From Sclerotinia nivalis (Eukaryota; Ascomycota; Leotiomycetes; Helotiales; Sclerotiniaceae): a DNA stretch of 64,000 bases. Under the pieces are notes generated by a model that made no database searches, was not told the origin of the DNA, and saw only the letters and a list, made by a program, of their open reading frames with translations. The stretch is taken from contig JAPEIS010000001.1 in the NCBI GenBank assembly GCA_029531795.1, positions 7,378,001 to 7,442,000 of the forward strand. Reading direction: 5' to 3'. Both the position numbers and the translations under genes were made by a program. Shown here in pieces: positions 34,597 to 48,781 of the stretch (its first letter is position 1; each line of letters begins with the position of its first letter).

Positions 34597-37080
34597 TTAC
34601 CAATCAAGAGGTTCCTTAATCTCTTCACCACGATTTGTTTTTGGTACTGGTGCTGGCTTGACGGCCAATTTTCCATTCTTGCCTCGCTTCAAGTATCCAC
34701 TTCCATCTAACCATGGTGTCTCTTTTGTCATCTTTTTCTCGAAAGCGGAGATCTTATCTTCCATTTGGAGAGTCAATCCAATATCATCAAGTCCATTGAT
34801 TAAACAATGTTTTCTGAATTCCTCAACTTCAAAGCTGCAAAGCTTCTTTCCTGATGCATCGTTGATGACTTGATTTGGAAGATCGATCTCGATTTCTTTA
34901 CCGGCATATGCTTCTGCTGCAATGGCGTCTAGATCGGCTTGGTTGGTGATAGGAATCGGAAGCATACCATTCTTGAAAGTGTTATTGAAGAAGATATCGG
35001 CGAATGAAGGGGCGATGATGCATTTGATACCGAAATCAAGAAGTGCCCATGGAGCATGTTCACGAGAACTTCCACATCCGAAATTAGGACCAGTAACAAC
35101 AAGAACCTTGGCAGCTCTGTATGGCTCTTGGTTAAGAACGAATTCGGGCTTCTCAGTTCCATCTTCATTGAAGCGAAGAGCGTAGAAGAGAGCAGATCCA
35201 AGACCAGTTCGTTTAATGGTCTTTAAAAATTGCTTAGGAATGATGGCATCGGTATCGGCATTAGCTCTGTCCAATGGTGCTGCAATTCCCTTGTAGATTT
35301 CGAATTTTGGAAGACCGACACTCGAGTATGCAGCAATTGTGTTGGTATGTGGAGAGTTATCTTCTGGTTGATCACCAATAATCTCTCGCTCATCATCATC
35401 TGTCTCAACACGCTCATCAACATGTGCCTTGCCTTGATAGCTAGTTGGCGATACTTTCTTTGGCGCTGAACTGCTTCCCTCGGTAAACTTTCTCACATCT
35501 GTAAGCTTACCAACAATAGCAGAAGCTGCCGCCGAAGCCGGTGAGACTAAATGAGTACGACTTCCAGCACCTTGACGACCCTCGAAATTTCTGTTACTGG
35601 TACTGGCGCATCGTTCTTTTGGTGCCAAAATATCAGGATTCATGCCGAGGCACATACTGCAACCAGCTTCTCTCCACTCAAAACCAGCATCAGTGAAGAT
35701 CTTGTCAAGACCTTCATCTTCTGCCATGCTCTTGACAAGACCGGAACCAGGAACAACCATTGCTCGCTTAATATTGGCAGCAATCTTCTTACCCTTGACA
35801 ATACCAGCTGCGGCTCGGAGATCCTCGATTCTTGCGTTTGTGCATGAACCAATAAAAATCTTGTCCAAAACAATCTCCTCCATTGGGGTTCCGGCAGTAA
35901 GTCCCATATAATTCAACATCTTAATAGCATTCTCCTTCTTTCCTTTGTCGGTGTAAGATTCTGGATCTGGTACGGAACCAGTGATTGGAACGACATCTTC
36001 CGGACTAGTACCCCAAGTAACTGTTGGGGCAACGTCCTTAGCATCGATGAAGACGTCAATATCGTACTTAGCGTTTTCGTCGGATTGTAAACTCTTCCAG
36101 TATTTTGTGGCTCTATTCCATTCCTCAGAACCATACTTTGGTGCAAGTGGTCTATCCTTAAGATATTCGAATGTGATCTCATCTGGTGCAATCATACCCG
36201 CTCTAGCACCACCCTCGATAGACATATTACAAATGGACATTCTACCTTCCATACTCAAACTTCGAATAACCGAACCACAAAATTCGATAACTGCACCGGT
36301 ACCACCAGCTGTACCAATTCTTCCGATCGCATGTAAGACGACATCCTTTGCGGTAACACCTGGTGCAAGCTCGCCGTCTATCTGAATTCTCATATTCTTG
36401 CTTCGTTTGGTGATCAAAGTCTGTGTAGCAAGTACATGCTCAACTTCACTCGTACCAATTCCGAAAGCCAAAGATCCGAAAGCACCATGTGTAGAGGTGT
36501 GACTGTCACCACAAACAACAGTGGTACCCGGAAGAGTGAAACCCTGTTCAGGACCAATGATATGCACAATTCCTTGACGCTTATCACCGAGACCAAAGTA
36601 TGTAATTCCAAAATCCTTGACGTTATCTTCGAGAGTCATACATTGAAGTCTAGAATCTTCTTCCTCAACGAAAGTTTCGATATTTTTGAGGGATTTTCGG
36701 GAGCTGGTTGGGACGTTCTAGAAATGGTATTAGGTCACAATCTATTGAATTTGAAGAACAGGAACTTACATGATCAGTGGTTGCAAGAGTACAATCTGGT
36801 CTTCGAACTTTTCTACCCGCATTCTTTAACCCCTCGAAAGCTTGCTATAAAAACTGGTCAGGAATTTGACTCGATGATAGTGCAAGAGAAACATACCGGT
36901 GAAGTAACTTCATGTACTAAATGTCTGTCTATATCAAGAATTAGTAGTTATTCCCATTGACTATTCTGAATCCAACATACCGATATAAAGTAAGATAGTA
37001 CCATCCATTCTCTCATCTACGATATGGTCCTGAAGAACCTTATCGTAGAGAGTTTGTGGTCTACCTTCAGCAGTAGGCAT
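34597..37080 (-). CDS. LEU1: 3-isopropylmalate dehydratase (isopropylmalate isomerase)
   Basis: Four minus-strand exons (37080-36981, 36928-36897, 36844-36770, 36717-34597) give 775 residues; all three introns are exactly 52 nt and exon 2 is only 32 nt. The start [20 protein letters not shown] and [21 protein letters not shown] are typical. The large aconitase domain carries the 4Fe-4S ligand region ([27 protein letters not shown]). A linker of ~80 residues joins it to the small swivel domain ([20 protein letters not shown]). Fungi fuse the bacterial LeuC and LeuD subunits this way. It converts 2- to 3-isopropylmalate in leucine synthesis, in the cytosol. No Leu3-type promoter site was obvious to me. 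Confidence 0.97.
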
Positions 37081-38889
37081 ATTGAATGAATGAATAAATG
37101 ACAAGTTCCTTTCTGTATATCTGATTTCCAATAAATATGTATTTTGCTTGATCTTGCTGTCGACTTGCTATTGACCACCAAAAGTATAAATTCAACGAAA
37201 AACGAAACTCTTCAGAAACTTTTGAAAGGGAATAAAAAGGGTTTGAAAAGATTTACAATAGTAAAAGAATATCTTCCTGAGAGTGCGGGGTGGAATTTAT
37301 TTTATGATGCTCAATTCAAAGACAATTTAAGCCGATATCGGGAAGAGCTCCAAAATGATCTCCGGCGGTGCAGATCCGGTGACCAATTAAAAGGAAGGTA
37401 TTACCTTTCTGCCATTTCTCTGCCTTGTTCGATGTTTTGTCATCCCCACCAGGAAATCCCAGATGTCATGCAAACAGCTGTGAAATGATCCACTTGAATC
37501 CAAAAAGCAAGCTTTCGTATTGTGTAGGAGTGATATTGACCAATGAGATCTGAGATATAATTGACTAATAAAATGTTCCTGTTACTCATAGAGGACCCAT
37601 TTGAATCCTCATTGTCGCTCATTATCAAAGGCGGTGAATTCATTTATACAGTAGGACTCAACCAAAGGCCAAACACGTGAGAAAATTCGATTCCTAATAA
37701 TTCATCATCGGAAGGAAAGGATTGAAGAATAATCTCCAACACTATCCGTATTTATTATCTTTATATCTCCGGTTGGTTAAACAATATACCTACCTAGGTA
37801 CTTCAAATCCTATCCAACAATAATACAGTATCTACTCGAAGATAAATACCTAAGGTTGGTATCCAAGAACCAGAAATGCTATCAAATAAACGACCCGATA
37901 TCGATATCAATATCAATATCAATATCTGATCCTCCCGCAATGCCCAAATTAAACCAATGCAATGCAATCCAAGCTAAGCTAAGCCTCCTCACCATCTAGG
38001 TATCCCATCAATAAAGCTCTTAGCTTCACGGGAGTTCCCCACAGCCGATACCCTGATCGACCATGATCGCCGTTCATTACTTACTAGGTACCTATCTATT
38101 ACAACGTAATCATACCTACTAACCTCCTTCCCCTTTCACCAACATGGATGCCCGACACTATCCGTTTTCCGGGGTCCCTATATCGGTTCCCAATCCATCC
38201 CACAAACCGGAGTCCAAAATTCTAATTGCGACCTCGCAGCCTCCCACCTACTACCTCCTATCTTCTACTTCCTACATATTAAGTAGAAACTTCGTCTGCT
38301 TTAATTCTTACCGATACTCAGAGGAGTTTATTCCCTTCTCCTTCTCCTTCTCCACTACACAATATCTCCTACACAATATTATCTCGCCCCTAATCCCTAA
38401 TCTCCAATCGATATCCCTACTCCCTACTCCCTACTCCCTACTCCCTACTCCCTACCCCCTACCAACAATCCACAACATTCCCTCGCTACCATACTCTCGG
38501 TACTACTCGAGTACAACCCCTCGCATTCCATTCCCCTTTCCCTTTCATCCTATCATCCTATCATCTTATCTCCCTCGCGATAAAATTTCCAGAAGTGAAG
38601 ATATTCGCAGGTCGTGTTGTAAGATTGCATCAGCTAGGGAATTCATTAAATTTACCAACTAACTTCGTTTCTCATCTGATATCTAATTGGTATACATGTA
38701 ATATACTCGTATGGACATTAATTTTTCGTCGCCTAACTCCCTGTATCTAGCAAAGTGGTCGTACGCTCAGATATGATATCTCATCAATAACAAAATATGT
38801 CGTGCTGAAGTCTCAAAAGATCCTTTCCTTTCCTTCCCATTCCTCAACACCATCCATATAAAACAATTGCCTCCAACCCTTCCATCTAT
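37081..38889. other. intergenic region, promoter side of LEU1
   Basis: Contains the LEU1 promoter and short tandem repeats: (ATATCA)n near 37890-37926 and CTCCCTA heptamers at about 38418-38460. A 172-codon ATG frame at 38144 is low-complexity Ser/Pro/Tyr from C/T-rich DNA and is not supported as a gene. Confidence 0.6.
38418..38460. repeat. CTCCCTA heptamer array
   Basis: About six head-to-tail copies of CTCCCTA. The unit differs from the usual fungal telomere repeat TTAGGG/CCCTAA, though it resembles a permuted variant with one extra C and T order change. It lies internal to the chromosome. Confidence 0.75.
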
Positions 38890-41800
38890 CTACACCACTC
38901 CTCTTTTCCTCCCAACATACCCACCCCAATCCGTATCCCCACCCAAATCCCCCTTCCATCTCTCCCCCTCCCCATCCCACAAACCCAATCCACAAAGGTG
39001 TCTCATGGTCGGTCTTCCGTGCGGACAATTCCACGGCTGCTCAATCTCCCCCATATGTCTCACCACCTTCTCCATTTGTCCCCTCGTCAACGTCTTCCCA
39101 ATCATAATACTACTCCTACAAGCTCTCATCGCAAACATTTTCCTTACTTTGCTCGGTCGCACCATGCCTCCTCTCCCTCCACTTTCCGCCAATAGTGCGA
39201 TTAGCTCCTCAAGATCGTTGATTGAAAAGGTCGTTTCCCGTGAGACAGGGAGGGATACAAGCTGACATCTTCCTCCCACATCTTGGGATGAGGTGTCGAT
39301 GGTTAAGATAAATCCGTTTTGTTCCAATATATCGAGGTTCTCAGCTACGATTTCTTCTTCGAGTGCCGTTAGAGAAAGAGTTTTGGGGTAAACTAATCGT
39401 TGCGATTGTACTATAGTCGTAGCTTGTAGACGTTCAAAATTGTATTTCTCATCTGATGAATGTTGATCAATAATAAAGACATTATCTGCTGTTTGTATTC
39501 CCCCATTTTCGGTTGTTGGCTCAGGGGCTTTGGACGCGAGGATGAAGCCGAGATTGAATTGACCAATAATTTTCATTTTAGCAAAATCACTTTTCGAAAT
39601 TGTTAGGGAGAGTCGCTCTTCTGCGCCGGCAGAATCTAGAGCTTCGTCTTGAGAATTAGAGGTAGTTTGATTTGTGTATCGAGAAAGTGCATTATTCAGA
39701 GATTGAAATTGTTGGTTGATATCGAGGACAGTAGTGTCAACTGTCTGTGTCAGGTTGAATGTCGGTTCCTTCCTCTTCGCACCACCCTTGAGAAGTAATT
39801 TGGCACGAGAAGTGTTTTCTTGGGATGGTAGCGCGGCCATTCTTTCAACCTCTTCGATCATCTCTTGAACTTTCGCTTCTTCCCGAATCTTCTTCTCCTT
39901 CTCGTCTATGTAATCTCCGTCTCCCTCCTCACCATCCGCATCATTGGCTGGAGGAACTGTCGATGATACAAATGCTTCCTCATCTGCCAAAGAAGCCACT
40001 GGCGTATCTTCATCAACTCCTGCATCTTGGAAATTAGTCAATGAATTGGCATCAGAAGCGCCCGGTGAATTAGATCCAGCTGTTTCCAACGTAGATTCTG
40101 GTTCCTCTATGCCTGCCATATCTTTATCATCACTGGCTCCTGAGGCTTGAGTTCCAGGTGCGCCAAACCGCCTAATAAGCCGGCTCCCAAAAGAGGGCAC
40201 AATGGCATTCCGATGCAGCTCTCTACCTTTAAGTAAAGTAGCAGGAATGCCATCAACCTTCAATCTCTTCGGAGCAGGTGTTCCAATAGAACTAGTCACA
40301 GTGTGATCACCAATTGTGATGGTGGCCATTTCCTGTTGAGAACGCCGTGGTCTACTATTTTCAAGCGAGCTCAGTACTCCTGGAGTGGACATTGGAGACG
40401 GTGATAGAAGTTGGGGAATGGGCTGTTCTGGCTCAGATAGACTAAGCGTATCTCCTGGAGCTTCTACTGTTTTTGATGCTTCCCTGGAGACACTAGCCTC
40501 TGCCATGCGGTCATTGAAATCAGCAACGTGTCGAGGAGGTTTATACGTCGGTGCGGGCTGAGAGTCTTGAGTAGTTGCAATCGAACTTTCAGGGCTTACA
40601 AGGTCATTTTCGGCTTCCTCAACCGGGGCAGCTTCCTTGCCAAACTTGGAGATCAGCCTCTGCTTTTCCTTCGACAAACCTTGACGAACGTCTTGCTCAG
40701 GCTTGGGAGCTGCAGGCCGCTGGTCGCTTCGATCCTCTGATTTACGATCGACCCAATTCGAAATTAAGCTAATGGCCTCGCCATCTCGGGCCAATGAATC
40801 TCGCGATATGCCAGCACGTTTTGCTTTTGAATTAGATTGCACATTAAATTTCCCACTGTCTGTATTTTGGGCTTTGATGGGTCGCGTAAATCTCGAGACG
40901 GCTTGCGAAGCTTGTTCTTCCTCTTCATCTTCCTCCTCGACAAATGGATCAAATGCTTGAGGGCGCCGTTGCAAAGTTTCAGATGCACTAGCAGCCTCTC
41001 GATCAATCGTCAATTGCTTATACTGTGATTGTTTCTGTGCTGGTAACTGAGATACCGGCATTGTATGATCCTGGCCTTCAAAGAGTTCAGCGAGAGCCGT
41101 CTTCAAATTCTCCAACATACGACTCTGATCATGTAGTAAGATAGTACGTTTATCAGGACTGACATTGACATCATACAGATGAGTATCTAATTCGATATTA
41201 GCGAATATGAATGGGGATTGAGTGCTTCCCCATCCATTGTATGACTTGTAGACTTCGTTGAAAGCCTTTGCCACTTGGGGTAGTCCACAAGGCCTTGCAT
41301 TCACGAAGAACATCTGTCTATCAGGGGTCTGACGTCCTTCTCCTGAAGCTGGACGAGAGATATGGCCGATTATTCGGATACCTTTAGTGCCACCATCATT
41401 TTGTGTACTCCACCTCTGACTAGGGCCACCCGTAGGCTCCAATTCTAGACGTAAATCCATTGAAATTAATTGCGTGAGAGTTTTCGCACCGAAAACATTA
41501 ATAATGTTCTCTCTAGTAGTGGGATTTCCTTTTGTGGAAAAAATCGTTGTCTTTTTGCCCTTGGCCGCCTGCTGAGAAACAGTAAACTTGATACCCGTTT
41601 GTATACAAGCATATTGCCCTAAAACACCTGTAACCTTGCCCCATTCTCGTTTTATGTTTTTCTCCAGCTCGCGTCGTCTCACTGGCAGATTGTTGAATAA
41701 ATTCTCTACAATCACTGTAGTTCCTTTCTGCGCGGCCACAACGGATGTGCCCTTTAACTTCCCCGATATCTCGAATTCGAGCTTCGTACCCTTCGGCGCA

Positions 41801-42265
41801 GTTTCTGGCAAACATGTAATGACGGAAAAATTCGAGAGAGCGCAGAGCGAGGACAGGGCTTCACCACGAAACCCAAACGTTTTAAGGGTCGTCAGGTCGT
41901 TATATGTGGACAATTTCGAGGTATGATGTTTGAGTGCTAAGGTATCGTAGTTGTGCGGTGAAATCCCGCCACCATTATCCTGAACCTCTATTGCTTCGAG
42001 CCCTTGGTTCTTAAAACGCACATCTATTTGGTCATTAGATGGTTCCCAGGTAGCGTACGTATAGATTTGTTCTTACCAATGCTCGTTGCTCCAGCATCCA
42101 GACTGTTCTCCACCAGTTCTTTCACCACCGAACATAAATCAACAATCACTTGGCCAGACTGGATTTGGTGGATCTGTGAATACAGAGATGATTAGTCCTG
42201 TATATCAAGATTGGATATCATAAATTTCTCACCGTCCGGCCTTCAATAGGTTTTATGGTAGCCAT
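38890..42265 (-). CDS. PMS1: DNA mismatch repair protein, MutL family (PMS1/PMS2 type)
   Basis: Three minus-strand exons (42265-42233, 42173-42077, 42023-38890) give 1087 residues. The N-terminal GHKL ATPase carries [41 protein letters not shown], and [13 protein letters not shown]. The transducer and a long disordered linker follow. The C-terminus has the metal-dependent endonuclease motif ([12 protein letters not shown], where most homologues have DQHA), ACRSSIMIG, and [11 protein letters not shown], which end the PMS1-type nickase. It should pair with MLH1 to nick the strand during mismatch repair. An upstream ATG 5 bases before the chosen start (42270) opens a five-codon out-of-frame peptide; the chosen ATG gives the conserved N-terminus. 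Confidence 0.96.
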
Positions 42266-43741
42266 GGCATTTTTCCTTGGTAGATAGACGCGGTTGATGT
42301 TGGGAAGACGCGCCTGAAGATACACAGCTTTAAAGTGGTTCTTTCTCGCGTCACAAACGTCACTTTTACTTAAGCTTCATAAATGTCAATAGGAAATATT
42401 ATTGTTTACACATGTTAAGGGTAACTTCGAAAAGCAAAATGCTAAACTGTATATACGAAGGGAAGCTCAACAAGACAATGAACTCATCGAAGGAGACTCA
42501 ATGAGTAACCTACCTGCCTAGGTATCTACTGATATAGTGTCTAAATCATAGTACTCGAGTATCTGTACAATCTCTCTTTCTCTTTCCTTAATTTGAAATC
42601 TGTGGGGTCACCGGGAACACACCAAATTTCATCAAAAGGTCATCCTTATTTCTCTGCTACGGTATCCAACCAATTCGAAAGCCCCAATCTACCTACCTAC
42701 CTAGATGCCGAATGCTCTTCCATTTATTACATTTCCATTGACCAATAAACTCTTAAAGCTCATAGCATTAGGTCATATGACGATGCTTAGTTAATAATCT
42801 CTTGGGAAACCTTCACCGCTTTGGTCGATCATTATGGGGCGCGTCCCGTTTTATACCGGGAGGAAAAGGAGATAGATAGCATGATAAGATAGAGATACAA
42901 AGATAAGAGATTTTTTTCCTTCTGCATGATGCATCACCACATCAGGATTTACTGCACAGCAACATCACATCATATCATTTCATGAGAAAAGCAAAACAAA
43001 TAGATTATTTTTAAGAATCATGAACTTTTTATTCCGCTCTCCAACTTTTCATCTCATCAGCAAAAGCTAAATTATGCTGCCATCTGCGCGCTATATAGAT
43101 ATCTGGCCGATAGTGGGTGGGAAAAAGAGAAGCGATAATGCATGAACATGCATGGCAAACACCAGCTTCTAAATTTGCTCTTGCATGAGCAGAGGGGAAA
43201 ACCTGGCGTGAAAGAATCTAGCTTTCATATCTACTCCAAACACTCCGTTGAAATTCATGCCTTAGAATTTCCCCCTTTCCATGAGCATGTTGTCATTCGT
43301 GAAATAGAAGTCAAGCTTCATGTTTTTGCGTGTCCGAGTCTAGAATTGATATTCTCAATTGAAGTAGCTGGAGGAGCGGAAAGCGAAACGTGGGTTATTA
43401 TTTTGACATTAATGTGGCGACGCGACATCCATGCGTCTAACCGAATATTTTTTTGGTGATATTTGAGGATCCTGGACGTGAAAAGAAATGCAAGAAAGGA
43501 AGCGCATATTTTCGTGGTAGTACAATCCATCAATAGAGGTGGATACTGGAATATCAGTTGCAGTCTGATGCGAGAGAATGCCAACAAATTTTCATTGAGA
43601 TTAATGTGCTGCACTTGGGGTAGAGGAAAGATTTCGTTAGGTTGGTATTATCGACAAGAGGCAAAAAGAAACACCACACGCCAATCTTGACATTCCATAA
43701 TTCGCATAAGATCAAGGAGAGGTTATGGTGATTTTGCTGAA
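42266..43741. other. intergenic region, no gene recognised
   Basis: Promoter of PMS1 and 3' flank of areB. A 105-codon ATG frame on the plus strand at 43142 has no recognisable domain and lies where the areB 3' UTR would run antisense; I do not call it a gene. Confidence 0.55.
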
Positions 43742-45656
43742 CTATGAAGTGACTGATTGTGGAGTTGACGATTCACTGTCCCCAACCATATCTGCGACAC
43801 GCATTTTCTTAGCGCGGGGTGCCCCGTCACGCAATTCGTTGAGTTCACGTTCAACATCATCCAAGCGACGTTTTAATTGGTTTTCTCGGCGTTGCGACTC
43901 CTCTAGTCGACTCATAAGGTTGTGTTCGGATTCTCGAAGCATCGCAACTCCTTGATTCGCATTGGCTTCATCTTGTTCAAGTTGGGTGACTCGACCTCGA
44001 AAGAGTTCATTTATAACTTCGAGCTCATTGACACGGGTTTTCAAAGATGAATTCTGGGCGATAAGTTGTTCGTATGTCTGGGGTACTTCAAGACCATGCG
44101 GTCCATTCATAGATGGTGACGCAGATCTTATATCCCCAGGGGAAGGCTGTCTAATGTGCATGGGTGGAAGAGACGGGGAATGATTGTATTGATGTTCTTC
44201 CAAGCCATTTCCGTTGAACGGGGGTAAATGATTACCATACATCGAAGGAGTCGCAGTTCTGGAAATAGGAGAATTCGATCCATCTGAGTGGCCATTGGCA
44301 GACTTTCCTGATGTTCTTCTATGTCCTAGAGAACCCGGTGGTGGTGTCCCAGCTTGCGATCGCGCTTGATCAAGACCATTAGCTTCATAGAGAGTCTGCG
44401 ACAAAACGCGTTAGTAAACATACCATTTCTGCAAATTAATCACAATATGAATAAATACCTTTTTCTTTGCACTCTGGGCAGTCCCAGAACTCTTGACGCG
44501 ATTTCGACTCTTGATAACATCTGTCTTGAGGCTTATCGGCCGAGGTCTTCCGTGCAGCTTCAAAAAGAGACCACAAGCATTGCATAATACGGATCCTATT
44601 TCATCTCTGCGCCATAATGGAGTCGTTGAAGTCTGACAATTCTGACAGGTAGGCTGTTGGGTTTCGCGATCATTGTTAGCCATTGTAGCCATTATTGTGG
44701 TAATGATAATATGAGATTTGCAAAATCGCTATCGTTATCGCAGATTGGAATGGACGAAAATTCAGATTGTTGCTCTGCTGATATCGCTTGGGGCTTATTT
44801 GATTAAACTCAAGTAGTAGTGGGATGGATAGTGGAAGGAACGGAAAATGCCGAGTACGGTTGGCCAAAAGACTAATGACAAGCGATAACTGACTGATAAA
44901 GAAAGGGTGACCGTATTTATCGGAACACTTATCCCAAAAGATAGGAGGAGATTGATTGATTGATTAGAAAATGAAAATTAAATGGCCATCAGAGAGAAGA
45001 AGACATTCTAAATGCTCCAGTGATTTTCTGGTTTCTGGACAATGACCAAGAAATGAATGAGACGGAGATGAATTATGTATACAAAAATACACTATTAGAA
45101 AAGAAAGAAAATATACATACCGGTGTATTGTTCTGACCTCCTCCAGAGGTAGCAGATGGTGATGATGTTGCATATCCCATATTCATATTTTGTCCGACAT
45201 TGAATGCCCTATGATGATCTGAATTAGCTTTTGAACCATGCATTATGTTGTACATCAGGATTCAATTATATTCGAAACTATACTCTTCTCGTCCTTGAAA
45301 GTTTCAAGAAATCCCAATCGCAAGCTTAAGTCAAGTATTTCAAGAATAGTCTTTGTTCTTTCCTCCAGCAAATAAGAATTGTTAACTCAAATTATGCTTG
45401 GGCTTGAAACTTCCACATCATCCGAGACAATAGTAATTCCAAATTGTATTTTTCCCTTCACATTCCGAACGTACCTCAATTGTGGCGAACTTGTACCGGA
45501 AGCCATTGAAGCAAGTGCTGATAGACCAGGAAGCTGCGGCAGAGATGCACTATGGTGTAAAGAGTTCACAGTTGAGGTCGAAGATGGTCGAGAAATAGGA
45601 TCCATGGGTGGCATGATTGGCAATGATTGCCTTCCATCGCTCAACGAAGGTGACAT
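43742..45656 (-). CDS. areB: GATA transcription factor with C-terminal coiled coil, AreB/ASD-4 type
   Basis: Four minus-strand exons (45656-45475, 45208-45121, 44653-44459, 44395-43742) give 372 residues from the ATG at 45656. The Ser/Pro-rich N-terminus leads to one class IV zinc finger, CQNC...17 residues...CNAC, with the basic tail [20 protein letters not shown] proline-rich linker and a strong heptad coiled coil ([20 protein letters not shown] onward to [13 protein letters not shown]) follow. This pairing is diagnostic of AreB/ASD-4/Dal80-like nitrogen repressors, which dimerise and oppose AreA at HGATAR sites. Introns 1 and 2 are long (266 and 467 nt). Intron 2 contains an in-frame ATG at 44692 that reads straight into the finger, and the frame upstream of 45656 stays open, so several proteins are likely; areB of Aspergillus nidulans is known to encode at least three. 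Confidence 0.93.
44654..44692 (-). promoter_or_regulatory. areB: alternative areB start inside intron 2
   Basis: From ATG 44692 (second ATG at 44683) the frame [13 protein letters not shown] runs without a stop through the intron 2 acceptor (44654) into the zinc-finger exon. A transcript starting within intron 2 would give a shorter AreB with the finger and coiled coil but not the N-terminal region. Inferred from open frame and from what is known of areB; no transcript evidence. Confidence 0.55.
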
Positions 45657-47661
45657 TCGAAAAGGTGGCAGATCTCGACTTTGGTCTCTCGAGGAGGGCC
45701 GAAGATGATCGATGGGCGATGCCCGATAAATGGGTGCGAGTGTGGAAGCCGTGGTTGCGGTTTGAGGGGGGTAGTTATTAAATCGCGTCCGAAGTAGAAC
45801 GCGAGGGATATGGTGATATTAGGGCTGGAATCGATTGTCCCTTGAATATTATATAACTTCAAATGTCTATGTCGAAATAGCAGAGATCTTTCGGATTATG
45901 ACTGGGAGTAGGGCGAGTATGCTGACACTGGTAGCTGGGTTGAAATTATTATTCGAAATTGCAGGTAGTGAAAGAAGCATAAGACTTTTCGGTTCGCTCA
46001 AACGATTGACTGAATGGAACTTGAACTTTTAAAGGGATCGATTGAATTTTGGGTATATAAGAACGATGAATGAAGAGACAGTGAATGATGTTACAATACA
46101 AAGAATCAAATCAGAGTTGCGAAGATTGGGAAAGAAGTTCTTGAGAGGAAACGAATTGCAGCTGGATCCTGGCCGCCCCTTATCCATTCGCGCTACCTTG
46201 CAATCAAAACGATCTATAAAAAGGATACTCCCGGACGCAAGGTACCTGATAATGACAAGCTCCAAAAATGTACAATTTTTACTACGAGGAATGGGTTATC
46301 TACCTACGTACCATTACTTTGAAGTCAAAGAATGTATTTGAAATTGGTAATACAATATGAAGGAGTTTCAGATTGTTATGATTGAAGTACTTCATCTCCT
46401 CGGGATTTCCTTCACAACTTCTAGCTACAGCATTGAGTACCCATATCAATCGATGCATGCAAGATCGGAACATCTAGTTAAGCTACTGCTAAAAAGCTAT
46501 GGTAACGTGAAGTTTCAAGATTCATTCATATAGACCGATAAAAAGCAATCTTCTAGAAGCAGTACATGGGAACGCAATCATTCGATTGATTTGAAGCAAT
46601 CATAAGCTAAAGTAAGCTTACCTTACAATACATATTTCTCATCTAGGAACGAATATACCCTCTCAAAATCCTCATTCATGCGATCGATGCAAGCCCTAAT
46701 TGTCATATTTATACATAACAATAAGTTCTTTAGGTCTAGTTCGTTTGATTTGATCAAGATATACGATATGATATGTAATGAATGATATGTATGTGGGCGG
46801 AGGAGATGATCCACGCATTGGCGCTAAGGCGGCACAAGGGTTTGAAAGTTCCTGACGAACTGAGAGAATTGAGTGGATCACATCAATCGGCATTTGATAA
46901 ACAATCTCAACAGAAGCAGAGAAATTATTAAGGCTGACCATTAAGAATCCTTGAAACGAGACATCGAGAACATTTTTAGTTTACCCCTGAGATCGAAATT
47001 TAAGATTACGGTCGTTCTGTGGGTTGAAGGAAGCTCGAGGAAGGAAAGGATGGAAATAAAATGTGTCACAGCCACTGAGAAACAATAGATTAAGTTTTTT
47101 CCTGTCTTGATCATGTGTGCATATAGATAAAAATGTAATGTGTACCTATTCTATTAGTACTTGTACAAGACGTGAGGTGCATATCTCATTACCCCGATAA
47201 GCTGATCAGCGTGTTTCGATCAATGATACGCATGAAATGATATGAACTGGCATTGAGTGGAATCCTACATAAGATGGGGTTCTTCAGCTGATAAAAGGAG
47301 GGCCGAGTTATACGGAGTAGAAACGTTTTATGGATGACGAATTCGTGGGACACCATTCGATAACGTTAATCCTAATCACTAACAGTCTGTCAATCTGTCA
47401 ATCAATTCTCGGCTTTCATGTTCAGGGGTAAATATGTACTCCGATCCAGCCGATCCGAGGATTGGGCTCATGACTAAATATCACGTGCTATCATTACACT
47501 AGTTAGGGTTATCGATGGCCCTAGCTTGGACCAGGAAGCTATTACGGAAACCTAGATCAAATTGCACAGATGTATCAAAAATATTCTGCCATAACTTTTT
47601 TTCGACTAAGGAAATTTAATCTTGAAGTTTCATCAAACACCACTCACCATCAACGATCAAA
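45657..47661. other. divergent promoter region of areB and KRR1
   Basis: No gene recognised. The part next to areB (45657-45818) is open in the areB frame and looks coding-like (see findings). The rest is AT-rich, with scattered GATA motifs such as GATAAA near 45725 and 46537, compatible with nitrogen control but too common to prove it. Confidence 0.55.

Positions 47662-48781
<1,120 letters not shown>

Noticed and set aside
37144..37488. Plus-strand frame upstream of LEU1
   Set aside because: No ATG at its start, no recognisable domain and no supporting splice pattern.
38418..38460. CTCCCTA heptamers considered as an interstitial telomere
   Set aside because: The unit is not the CCCTAA hexamer and the array is short; a plain microsatellite explains it.
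38144..38662. 172-codon ATG frame between LEU1 and PMS1
   Set aside because: Low-complexity Ser/Pro/Tyr/Leu composition produced by pyrimidine-rich simple repeats.
43142..43459. 105-codon ATG frame downstream of areB
   Set aside because: No family resemblance and placed antisense to the likely areB 3' UTR; possible but unsupported.
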